Assembly: GCA_018398815.1 (NCBI GenBank)
Contig: CM031595.1
Location: forward strand, 42,800,954 to 42,864,953
From: Conus ventricosus
Lineage: Eukaryota > Mollusca > Gastropoda > Neogastropoda > Conidae
Direction of reading: 5' to 3'
DNA: 64,000 nucleotides
The notes beneath the pieces are model-generated. The model worked only from the letters and a program-made list of their open reading frames with translations. It did not search any database and was not told where the DNA came from. Shown here piece after piece: positions 12,604 through 23,315 of the stretch. Position 1 is the first letter of the stretch, and the number at the start of each line of letters is the position of its first letter. The position numbers and the translations under genes were made by a program.

Positions 12604-15580
12604 CATAATATCTACTGTTCTGTGAATGATGATGCGAAATATATTTCTGTGTAACAGTGGGTATGTATTCATGTGCGGATGTGTTAGTGCGAGGTGGAAT
12701 CTGGAATGCATGTACAATTATTTTCATCTGAAAATGAGTATGTAAGGTGGAATGTGGCATTGGAATTCATTGGACAATTATAAGGTCAGATCAAACAAAT
12801 TTTGTTACACTTTACACAAGCAGTTGTCCTCTATAAGGCTTTTTCTCATTTTGGAGAAAGAAAAACTTTGCTAAATGATTGATTGTGAAGCAGTTGTCTT
12901 CCATAAGGTTTTTTTTCTATTTTTGGATGCCAAGCAGTTGGCTTCCATAAGTTTTTTTCCTCTATTTTTGGAGTAAAGAAAACTGTGATAGATGATATAA
13001 GTTAATGACTACCAAGCAGATGTCTTCGGAAAGGTCCTTTTTTTCCCCCTCATTTTGGAAGAATGGAAACACTGATCAATGATCTAGTAATTGACTGCAG
13101 ATGCAACTGTTTTTACTTTCATGGAAAACTGGTATAGACTAGCATATACAGTATCTATTAAAAAGCTGAAAAAATTGTGTTTTTCTAACATTTATTATGT
13201 AGCGAGAAGCATACAGATGCCAGAGGGGCCTGGGTAGCACCCAGTGTTTATTGGTCATGATAGTTCATATTCCTTGCTGATGATAAAATGTGCTGGACTG
13301 ATTAAAGCTAGCTTTTTTTCAAAAGCTTACAAAAACCAGCCAAGGGAATGCACATAGCTGCTATCTCTCAACTTACCTAAAGGTGGTCATTGTCAATGCA
13401 AAACAAAAGCCTGTTAGCTGGTTCAAAGAAAAAGTGAATTGAAACAATCGTTTTGCTTTATTTTCAGTGTGAAAGATTAAAATTCCATAGCTGGACTTTT
13501 CAGAGCACAAAGCTTGATTTTATTGATTTTCTTCAACATACCATGTTTTCCTTTATTTATGCATGATCTACTTGTGTGCTTGTGCCATCTTTCAATTCAT
13601 AGTGTCCAAACTGTCAGCTGTCTTTTGCAGCATTTCATGAGGCTTTTTAGCAACTAGGCTGGATAAATGATACACATTCAATAATTTCACTTACTTATAT
13701 TCAGTGCAGCACTATTGAAAAAAAAAGTTAAAAGAAAGAATACCACGATACTTACTTTCATTCAATTACTGCTATCCATTAAACCATGGATGACACTTCA
13801 TGTGTTTACTCATTTTTAAATACCACAAACAATACCTCCAGAAGTAGTCATTCAGATCAGACTTCATAGCAAACAAACCAAAACAAATCACCAAACATTC
13901 AGCATTCCTATCTTAAACCAAACAAGCTCACATTCATTTTGTCACCATTTGTTAAGGTCCTATCTTTTAAAACCCCATGTTATCTAGTACTAGAATGAGA
14001 GATGGACTGGGGAGGTGTGAGGGTACTCTACCAAAAGATCATGATTATGATTAAGTCCAATGCATGACAATATACATCCAATTATGAAATGTGATTTCAA
14101 ACCGTTTGGTAATTCATAATATTCAGCTACGTTGCAAACAAAAGCTTGGAAGGAACTTTCCTGGACTTGGTACATCAAAAAAAAAAAAAAATCATCCTGT
14201 CTTTCTTCCCAGTCTCTGTACAGTATGTGTACAGACTTTAATCTTGCATGAACTTCAGCCATGCTTTTAATCCCAAGAGGAATCAGTTAATATGATGAGA
14301 GTCCTCTATTTCATTTTCTATAGGATTTGAAAGTTATGTGCATGTCCTGTACCAGGTGTCCCCTCTCAACCACCCTTCTCCCACTGCCTAGCTATGACTG
14401 GAGAAAAAAATGGTGAAAGTTTCAAAGACATTAAAAGATATTAATATAAAGTGAAAAAAAAATTCTTTTAAATGACAGAGATCATCAGTAAACTGATGGA
14501 CATGTTAATAAATTTCAGGCTTGGTCTTCTACAGATATAGTGGGGGAAAGAAAAAGTTAAACTCTGAACAGAGTTTGGGGCATTCTCAAAAGCCAACATC
14601 AAACCAATTTTGACATGGTCACAGCCTTAATATAGCCCCTGTTGTTAACTAGGCTATAATAAACATGAAAGGAACTCTCAACTTTGCCTCTTAAATTCAA
14701 GGTCTCGCTTCCTGGGACTTCTAGCCTGATTTTCATGTGCAGTAGGCTCAAATGGAGAACTGTAGGCTGGAAAATGCTGCTCTGATAGGGTATTACTTTG
14801 CCACTTGCCAAAGTCATCTTCTGTTCAGATACTGATCATTTCATAACATAAACTCCAATCATGACAGCCCCTCAAGATAAGTATAATTACTGTTTGCTTG
14901 TAAACATATTTCCCCCTTGTCAACATATTGCTAAAACACATTAGACATTGCTTGTCTGGTCCATACACTTTCAATCCAAACTGGTCATTGGGCATTTCCG
15001 CCATGCCTATGTTCATAATAAGCGATTCTAAGATCTTCAATTATTTAATCTTTGGAAAGCTTGTCACACTCCAAAGGCTTCAAGAGAAGGTTGGATGTGT
15101 TCCCCATTGGATGTGCTCCCAGCCGATTTCCAAATGTGATTTCACATGAACAAATAATTGGTCGCCTTTCACAGATCTTTTGATGCAGTCAAGACTGCAT
15201 ACTTGTTATTAGTTGTTCATAACCTAAAGTTCTGTTCTCCCTGGACACAAGGAAGTAAATACTGTATGAAGTAATCTACTTGGCACTTTTCCCAATTGTT
15301 CAGAAGAGTGCTGCATATGTGGAATCAAGAACAACCCAAATGTGATACATTAAGCCAAAAACCTAAGGTGTTCTGTTCCTGAGGTGAGCGACACCATTCA
15401 AGTTTTGGAAGTTAAAACTGTTTGACTTCTTTTCATTAGAAAAACAGAAAAGACATCAAAGACAAGTCACAAGTAGAAGAAAACCACCTGCAAAATATGC
15501 CTTGAAAAATTCTCACCAATCATTCAGATGTAAACTTTAGTGAATATATGTTTGTGCGCATGTCTGTATAAGACAAGCAT
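12604..15580. other. POLG2 3' UTR and intergenic DNA
   Basis: No further coding exon is supported. 12818-13075 holds about four degenerate copies of a unit starting AAGCAGTTGTC with a CTNTTTTTGG core. Candidate polyadenylation hexamers ATTAAA occur at 13157 and 13301, AATAAA near 14507 and 14658. Confidence 0.5.
12818..13075 (+). repeat. degenerate minisatellite, about 4 copies
   Basis: AAGCAG(T/A)TGTC-like starts occur at about 12818, 12890, 12932 and 13014, each followed by TNCATAAGGTTTTTT and a (C)TATTTTTGGA-like core. Likely in the POLG2 3' UTR. Confidence 0.7.
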
Positions 15581-15814
15581 TACATACAACTATGGGTTTC
15601 GCAGTCCATTATGCTAATTGGGTGAATGTGTCATGAATTTACATTTGTTATTCTATGACTGTAAAGTGCAATTTAAATTATTCTGATATGGCACCATACT
15701 GTTTTTTCATCATCATTAACAACACATATTTCAGGCACGTTTTTAAACTTTCAGTTTTACTTTCAAGCACTTAACCGAGCTGGAAATGGCTACAGAGATA
15801 GAATCCTTAGTGGA
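15581..15814 (+). repeat. 234-bp direct repeat, left copy
   Basis: It begins TACATACAACTATGGGTTTC and ends near AGAATCCTTAGTGGA. It matches 17888-18121 at constant register with only a few substitutions. The ends are not TG..CA, so these are not simple LTRs. Confidence 0.93.
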
Positions 15815-15937
15815 GCTTCCATCATGACCCACGCCAAAAGCTACTTGTACTATCCTTGTACAGGTGAAAGAAAAACAGACACACCAAACAAAAAACAAAA
15901 AACGCCTGACCTCTCCCATTTATATCTGGCATATATA

Positions 15938-17473
15938 CTGAACAACATTAAAAACGCACCGTTTTGATTTGCCGATTTCCCATTTGGAAAAAATGTGTAT
16001 TTGGATTTGGTATATTAACACAATTTTTAAGGGACACAGATTCACACTGCCTCGGTTTCTCCGCGCTTGCCGACGTTCGTGTGACGCCCACGTGCAACTC
16101 GCCCAAAACACTTTTCTTGCCACTGGGGCCGAGACTGAACGTAGCACATCTGTTTCTTTGTCTCAAATGGTGAGTTTGAAGTCATGCCGACTGGAAAACG
16201 GTATCAGTTGTCATTCGACCAGGCGAAGTGGTCCGAAAACAATGCCGCGACTGTCTATGCAAGAACGCGAGCGAGCCATTGGAATGTTAATGGTCGGTAT
16301 GTCATCGAGAGACAGCCAGACAACTGAACTGCAGTCACTCTACAATTGTAAGGCTATCACAACGTTTGGCAGCAACTGGTTCCACCACTGATCGGCGCCG
16401 AACGGGCCAACCTCGTGTTACCACACCAGCGCAAGATCGATACATTCAACAGCTTCATCTTCGTAATCGATTCCTTACAGCAGCAGAAACATGTCGCCAG
16501 GTGGTTGGTCGACGGGGTCCAGTGTCTGGACAAACCATTCGACGTCGATTGCAAGAATCAGGGCTCAATGCAAGACGCCCTCATGTTGGCCCAGTCCTCG
16601 CCCGTAGACAGCGTCAGCAACGCCTGCAGTGGGCCAACCAGCATCTGCCATGGACACGACGTCAGTGGAGAGCTGTGCTGTTCTCTGACGAAAGTCAATT
16701 CGCGTTATCTCATGCTGACGGGAGAATGAGAGTCTGGAGGCGTGTCGGGGAATGCTACGCCAACTGCTGCGTGTTTGAAGCCAATAGATGGGGAGGGGGC
16801 AGTCTGATGGTTTGGGGGGCATTCAGTTATGACTACCGGACACCTCTGTACTTTTTTGACAACCATGTGAATGCCAACACGTACCAGCAGGTGCTGCAGA
16901 ACCACGTCGTCCCACTGTTTGGCCAGCACCCGGAGCCGCAGTTCTTCCAGCATGATAATGCACGACCCCACACCGCAAGAGCCACCGCTGCGTTTCTCCA
17001 GGCGAACAACATTGCCGTGTTGCCCTGGCCATCTCTGTCCCCTGACATGGCTCCCATTGAACACGTCTGGGATGAGCCGGGGCGTCTTGTGGCCCGTGGA
17101 AGACGTCCACAGACTCTCGATCATTTGAGGCACGCACTGACCGAGGAGTGGGATGGACTGCCACAGGCGTTCTTGCACAACCTTGTCTACTCCATGAGGA
17201 GGCGCTGCCAAGCGTGCATCGGGGCAAATGGCGGACACACTCGGTATTAGAGCTCGCGGACGAACATGCTCGTCGTCATGTACTTTTTGACAGGGACCCT
17301 AGTGAAGTCACCACCTCATTTCAGATGAATTCGGCCATTCTTATCAAGAACAGACATTTTGTTTAATTGAAAAATGGATGCGTAATCAAATATGCTTACT
17401 TTCATTAAATAATTCTGTACTACCAACGTTGTCTGGGTCTTTTGGCAAGCGGTGCGTTTTTAATGTTGTTCAG
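15938..17473 (+). mobile_element. Tc1-like DNA transposon with 24-bp TIRs
   Basis: Perfect inverted ends CTGAACAACATTAAAAACGC plus ACCG sit inside matching TATATA flanks (15932-15937 and 17474-17479), consistent with TA target duplication. It encodes one DD34E transposase with a single frameshift near 16312. The perfect ends suggest recent insertion. It lies between two copies of a 234-bp repeat. Confidence 0.93.
16242..17250 (+). pseudogene. Tc1-like DD34E transposase with one frameshift
   Basis: The start ATG is at 16242 (MPRLSMQERERAIGML). One frame change near 16311-16315 separates the first helix-turn-helix half from the rest. From 16366 the frame is open for 294 codons, but codon 16366 is TTG and is not the real start. 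Catalytic residues: Asp in LFSDESQF, Asp in QHDNARPHTA and Glu in MAPIEHVWDE, with 34 residues between the last two. GGGSLMVWGAFS is the family glycine-rich block. The usual length of about 340 residues fits 16242-17250. The frameshift could be real or a consensus error. Confidence 0.9.
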
Positions 17474-17887
17474 TATATAAAGCACTGCATCACCACTGTC
17501 TGCCTTCAGGTGAAGAAAAAATAAGCAGAGGTCAAACTGTCTTCTATGTAACCAAATGTGTCAGCCAGCTGGCAGAATGCTTCTGAAGATGTACCAGCAG
17601 GAAGAATTTCTTGAAGATGTACCCTAGTCAACTGACTGCAATTCAACAACTCTGACCTCCATAACTGCAACTGATGCTATGCTGCAAACAAAGTAAGAAG
17701 TGCAGGTGTGTAACAAAATCAATGCATCTTATATACCTTCTTTCCTGTGAACTGATAAGCAATCACCCTTCACCTAAGCTACTACCCAAGATAAAGTGAT
17801 AATTATGTACATTACTACAAGTTTGTCTGGTGGTTTATAACAAAATCCTGCACGCTTAAATAATTCAAAACTTGTGCATCATTGGTC

Positions 17888-18121
17888 TACATACAACAAT
17901 GGGTTTCGCAGTCCATTATGCTAATTGTGTGAATGTGTCATGAATTTACATTTGTTATTCTATGACTGTAAAGTGCAATTTAAATTATTCTGATATGGCA
18001 CCATACTGTTTTTTCATCATCATTAATAGCACATATTTTAGCCATGTTTTTAAACTTTCAGTTTTACTTTCAAGCATTTAACTGAGCTGGAAATGGCTAC
18101 AGAGATAGAATCCTCAGTGGA
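17888..18121 (+). repeat. 234-bp direct repeat, right copy
   Basis: Second copy of 15581-15814. Its neighbours 17735-17887 and about 18155-18310 also resemble each other (both contain GTCTGGTGGT then AAAATCCTG), so the tandem structure is larger than the 234-bp core. Confidence 0.92.
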
Positions 18122-18366
18122 AATCACTTAGTAAATCCTTGGTGGAAAAACTCATCTTGTATGCACTTTTTCTGTGAACTGACAAACCATCCCCTTTATC
18201 TCTCAACTGCTGACGACCGTGATATGGATAGAACAAGAAATGAGTCTGGTGGTACATAAGAAAATCCTGTTAAATTTGAATAATTTCAAGAATAGTGAGT
18301 CTTAGGTCTACTCATTCGTACAAATACTAGTTTTCTGTTTTTGATTTCTAACACACACATGGAGAA

Positions 18367-18370
<4 letters not shown>

Positions 18371-18401
<31 letters not shown>
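18371..18401 (+). repeat. poly(G) tract, 31 bp
   Basis: Uninterrupted run of 31 G in intergenic DNA. The exact length is likely to be unreliable in any assembly. Confidence 0.95.
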
Positions 18402-18402
<1 letters not shown>

Positions 18403-20418
18403 GGTGACCATATAAAACTGTCAAGAAATATTACCCTCCTACAAAAGATTGAAAGCAAAATCATTATGGTTTAACCCCAGTCTCCAAAGTAAAATGACTT
18501 AATTGTACATCATTTGTTCCCGTTCATGGATGAACCTTTTGATTGCACCACTGACTCAACGATTTTAAGTTTGACTCATCATCAGTGCAATCTTATGGGT
18601 CAGCACATACACTGACATTTTGCTTCATATCTGCCAGTTGAATTCACAGCCCCAAAGTTGGTCTGCAAGAATGTTACATGTATTATTCAGGAAGGACAGA
18701 ACAGAGAAATAAGCCAAAAAAATACAGGTCATGTGATTCCCTACACTATGAAACCATTTCACTTATCACTATGTTTCACTCTGATCTCATTAGTGATATT
18801 CCTGCACCATGCATTTAGAGCTTGGTGCCTTGTACACTCACAGCCCCCATTTTTGAACCAGAAAGTACAATAACCAGACACAACTAAAAAAACTACAGTT
18901 TTAAAGTGCAAATAAAGAAAAAAAAATGAAGCTTCTGGTACTAATCACTGCCTGAATTTTGACTAGCTTGGTTTCTACCAAAGCGCTCCCCACTCCATCC
19001 CCATCCACAAGGACTAAACGAAAAGACACCAGACCCAACTCACATTCATTCTTATGTGTCCAGTACAATAATACATTCAAACCACCCATTTTCTTTCAAA
19101 CCACTGAAATTATTTTCCCAAATTATCTCTAAATGTGAGAGGGCACTTCCTGAATTATGAATTCCACTAAGTTCCTGTGATTTATTCCTGTGTACTCTTG
19201 TTCATTTCTATGCATTTCTGGTTACATTTCCAGAATTTTGGTGCAAGACAAGTATTCTTATTTTTACTGTATACCAGGAAAAGGACAGAAAATTATGCAA
19301 AGAAAGCATAGCTTTCCAGTTTCATGCTTAGTGTTCATTCAAAATTAATACTACACTATTCTTGTACACTGAACAAGTTATTAACTAATACTGAAATCAT
19401 TCATGACCACATGGCAGTATTTATCCATTCTTTCTTTTACTTGGTAATAGAAGTATGGATCAAATTACCCAATGATTTCCCCCCTCCCTCAAAATCCATT
19501 CCTGTTCTTAAAGCAGATCAGGTGTCAAATGATTGTGATCTAAATCTAGCCTCCAAATCCTGAGAAACATTGGACACAAAATTATTACTTATGTTTTGTT
19601 TTGGTGCACCAATAACAATTTACAAAACGTTTTTCTGTACCCGTTATTAAATTACCTTTCCACCCTCACAACAGATTTTTTTCCCCTCACCACTCTACAT
19701 TATTCATGATTTGTATTTTAACATTTGAAAGCACATTCTAACCCAATGTACCCAAATCTGAAATACTTTAGCAAGGTTGATGGGATAAAGAAACGAGTCA
19801 CAAAGAGGCAAGGCATAAGAACCACACAAACAAATCTGTTTCTAAATCATACTAACAGAAATATAGACAATCTCCCATACAAACATGCATAGCATTCATT
19901 ACATGTATTCTCAAAACAACCCACGCTCAGTTTCAACACATCTTCATGCTTTTAACTACAATATGAACTGATGCTTTAACTGTATAGAAATGAGTAGTTA
20001 AAGAACTTTCTCAAGTTTAATTGCAGCAAAAAAAAAAATCACTTTTTCTTTAATCTACCCGATTTCCACTACTTATCAACTGACAGGTTTAATTCCTGTA
20101 ATGATTCTATGCCCACCCCAAAACACATCAGTTGTCTTTCCTTAAAATTTTTTATTGGAACAACACTATCGATACCATACATTTCATCAATTTCATGGTC
20201 ACAAGCTGAACAGTAATGTATGACAAATACTCAAAGCATGAACAGTAAAATGCCAACAGAACATGTATACTTTTCGTACCATAGCTTCATTTTCATCAGT
20301 GCAAAGATGAAACAGAAATGAAAACCAGAAAACATAATAACAAAATTCCAAAGGCTTATTACCAATTCCACCTGAAGGAATCACAAGGACACTCTAAACA
20401 AGATTTCAACACCACTAA
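18402..20418. other. intergenic or KDELR distal 3' region, nothing recognised
   Basis: AT-rich sequence. On the minus strand an AATAAA lies at about 20151, which could end a long KDELR 3' UTR. No protein-coding similarity was recognised. Confidence 0.45.
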
Positions 20419-20420
20419 TA

Positions 20421-21746
20421 CGAGGGTTGTTCAATTTAAGATGACACTAGGCTTGCCGTTTGGAAACGAAGCACCGCACAGAAAAATGTTTATACCAAAC
20501 ACAACTTTAAAGTTTACCTGATTAGAATTGCAGAAAATAAAGTTGACGTCATGACGCAACTCGGAGTATGACGTAATTACAACTGTGTTTCAAACAGCTG
20601 AGCCTGAAAAAAATGGACGTCACCAATGAGCAATTTCGTTTCTACACTTTCACAAGGCTACAACTTGGTGACGATTGTAGGAGGATACACGCAGATTTGC
20701 AAGCTGTTTACGGAACGGATTGTGTGTCTTACCGCACAGTTTGCAGATGGGTCAAACAATTAAGAGCAGGTAGGGCGCCATCTGATTGGGGTAATCGTGC
20801 AGAGCGAGCTTTACCAGCTCGGAACGAACAAAACATTGCATTTGTGAAAAGACTGATAGAGGAGGATCCACATTCGACTGTGCGGGAATTAAGCGAGGCA
20901 TGTGAGCTTTCAATTGGCACCATTAACAACATTCTGCACAAAGACCTTCACATGAGAAAACTGGCTGCAAGATGGGTGCCACATCTCTTAAGCGATGATC
21001 AGAAGCAGCAGCGGGTGGCATGTTCACGCAAACTGCTCGACGAGTTTGAGCCCAATGGGCCAAAACGACTGTGTGACTTAGTGACGGGAGACGAGAGTTG
21101 GCTGACATTCTACGGCATCCCCAACAAACGCTGCAACCGCATGTGGGTTGGCCCTGACGGAGACCGACCAGTTGTTCTTCGCCCAGGATTCCAGAGTCGC
21201 AAGCGAATGTTTTCTATTTTTTTCAACACGCAAGGCCTTGTGGCAATTGACATTTTGCCTGAGAAATCAACAATCACTGCCTCCTACTATACCCAAGTTG
21301 TGCTCCCAAAAGTTGTAGGAAAAATCCATGAGCAGCGCCCAACCGTCAGCACCCAGAGGACCCTTCTTCTGCATGACAATGCCAGTGTCCATAAGGCGAA
21401 GGTCACCACGACCTTCCTGAGCGAGCAAGGAATCCAAGTTTTGGACCACCCACCCTACAGCCCCGACTTGGCCCCATGCGACTTCTGGCTGTTCCCTGCT
21501 CTGAAGGAAAAGCTCGCTGGGCGTAAGTTTGACCGGGTACAAGACCTCGCCAAAGCCGTAAGATCAGAGTTGTCCGGTCTGCCTAAAACCGACTACCAGA
21601 GGGCGCTTGAGAATTGGCGTAGGAGGCTTGAAATTTGCATTCGAGCCAACGGAGAATACTTCGAGGGGATGTAAAAGTTTCAAGTTGCTGAGATGAGAGG
21701 TACGTTTTTTAAGGGGGTGGTGACATCTTAAATTGAACAACCCTCG
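20421..21746 (+). mobile_element. mariner transposon, apparently intact
   Basis: 1326 bp bounded by inverted ends CGAGGGTTGTTCAATTTAAG plus ATG, mismatch, CAC (one mismatch in about 27 bp), with TA on both sides (20419-20420 and 21747-21748). It contains one uninterrupted 353-codon transposase gene. The preserved ends, target duplication and frame indicate a young, possibly mobile copy. Confidence 0.96.
20613..21674 (+). CDS. mariner transposase, DD34D, full length
   Basis: 353 residues from ATG to TAA, the usual size for mariner transposases (about 345-355). The N-terminal paired helix-turn-helix DNA-binding domain spans about 1-110, followed by the linker motif WVPHLLSDDQKQQRV. Catalytic residues: Asp in VTGDESWLTF, Asp in LLHDNASVHKA and Asp in YSPDLAPCDFWLF, with 34 residues between the second and third, giving the DD34D signature. 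It cuts and pastes DNA at TA sites. No stop or frameshift is present, unlike the two Tc1-like copies nearby. The ATG at 20613 is the first in frame and fits family N-termini. Confidence 0.95.
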   Translation: MDVTNEQFRFYTFTRLQLGDDCRRIHADLQAVYGTDCVSYRTVCRWVKQLRAGRAPSDWGNRAERALPARNEQNIAFVKRLIEEDPHSTVRELSEACELSIGTINNILHKDLHMRKLAARWVPHLLSDDQKQQRVACSRKLLDEFEPNGPKRLCDLVTGDESWLTFYGIPNKRCNRMWVGPDGDRPVVLRPGFQSRKRMFSIFFNTQGLVAIDILPEKSTITASYYTQVVLPKVVGKIHEQRPTVSTQRTLLLHDNASVHKAKVTTTFLSEQGIQVLDHPPYSPDLAPCDFWLFPALKEKLAGRKFDRVQDLAKAVRSELSGLPKTDYQRALENWRRRLEICIRANGEYFEGM

Positions 21747-21748
21747 TA

Positions 21749-23280
21749 CAAAGTACCAGATATTTCATGTAACATCCACACAAAGCGAGAAACCTTCAGG
21801 AATTTTTCCAGTTTGCTTTTCAATCATAGCAGATGTATCTCTGAATACCATTCAAGTCTTTCTTTTATGAAAATTAGAAAAAAAAATTACCTTAATTATA
21901 GGCCAAGATACCTGTTATAGGCCAAGATACCCGCATAATGTGTTCATATGATCAGTGGTATACTTTGGCTTGGTCACAAGGACCCTGTAAGGTCTACGTC
22001 AAAACCATAATTAATTCTGTTCCAATGAACAAGGATTATTTCTGACTTGGTCAAAAGGACCCGGTATGGACAATCTCCAAACATCTGCAGTTTCCTGTTA
22101 AATATATGATACACTTTTACATATCAAGATCTGTAGTCATGAGATCCATGAAGTATAGTCTGATGACTCTGGACCTGGTGCACTGTCTGTGACTTTGAAA
22201 ACAAGCCAATCCTTTTGTACTGTTACTGGACTGAACATGAACAAGTGATCGTGAAATCAATTCTAGTGTCTGAAATTTTAAGTTGCATGTACAATCACAG
22301 ATACACATATAGCATTATATACATGATTTTGTGTCACTGTTCACCTTGGCTGATTATTTCAATGGACCGAAGGGTTTCAAAATCTGTCTTATTCAAATTA
22401 CAAACTCACACTACATTCCAAGTTTGTTTTTGCAGCAACTATACTTGTGACTTTTTTGTTATCGCTATTAACAATCCCAATATCTTTTGCCCTATTAAAA
22501 TTAAATAGCATCTATCCTTGGAGGTACACTGTTTTCTCCCTCCTTAAGAAATGACATAAACATCTATTTGGGTTGGGGAGAGGACTGTGGACTCTCAAAA
22601 ATCAAGTGTATTGTTTTCCAATCAATGCGTTTAACAGACAAAACAGATGGGAAAAAATTGCTAACAATCAACATACTAATTTTCAATTCATGGCAACATA
22701 TCGAGTGAAATTTAGTACATTTACTTTGAAATGACTTCAAAAAAAGAAAGTAAACCACTGCAACTTTCTGAGAATGACAATGCACTGAGAATGACAATGC
22801 ACCTATCCAACAATGGGTTAACAGACAGAACAAATCAATAATGATTAAAAACAGTTTACAAAGCAAAAGATACAGACCAAAAAATACATCTGGCCGATAA
22901 CTGAGATGGCAAACATTTTATCTCCATTTGATACAATCATGACTCACATACCACATGTTTACCAAACTTCAAGGTTTTTTCGAAGACTTTTCATTTTCTT
23001 TCATGCCCAGTCTCCCTAGAAAACCAAAATGTCAGTTCCTACCATGGAGGGCCTGTCTTACTCTTTTCAGACTTTTGACTCTGTGTACACAGCTTGGTAT
23101 TCTTGATCCTATTTGAGATATTCACTTTATAAGCCGACACCATCTCTTTTCCTTCAATCCATCCATGCATAAGCAATATTCCCATGGTATGCAACTGTCC
23201 AGCTCATCCACACAGGCAAATTCACATGGTAGACCCTCATTCATTCCATGATTTCACATCCTTCGACTGTGAACTATCCA
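21749..23280. other. KDELR 3' UTR / intergenic
   Basis: Downstream of the KDELR stop on the minus strand. It holds small degenerate tandem repeats: CTGTTATAGGCCAAGATAC twice near 21893-21930, a TTGGTCAnAAGGACCC unit twice about 80 bp apart, and GAGAATGACAATGCACT twice near 22768-22800. No clear polyadenylation signal was chosen. Confidence 0.5.
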
Positions 23281-23315
23281 TTAGGCTGGCAGGCTCAGCT
23301 TCTTTCCTTTCAAAA
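23281..23315 (-). CDS. KDELR: KDELR terminal exon, 35 bp
   Basis: Acceptor TTCTGTGTTCCAG. It completes Val202 and encodes [10 protein letters not shown] then TAA (23283-23281). This is the conserved cytosolic tail with the lysines used for COPI binding. It is too short for ordinary ORF detection. Confidence 0.95.

Noticed and set aside
16705..17238. 177-codon frame on the minus strand
   Set aside because: Shadow of the Tc1-like transposase on the opposite strand.
16366..17250. 294-codon transposase taken as complete
   Set aside because: It begins with TTG in the middle of the DNA-binding domain; the true start is the ATG at 16242, before a frameshift.
15581..18121. LTR retrotransposon flanked by 234-bp direct repeats
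   Set aside because: No TG..CA ends and no retroelement coding between them; the interior is a Tc1-like transposon with its own inverted ends.
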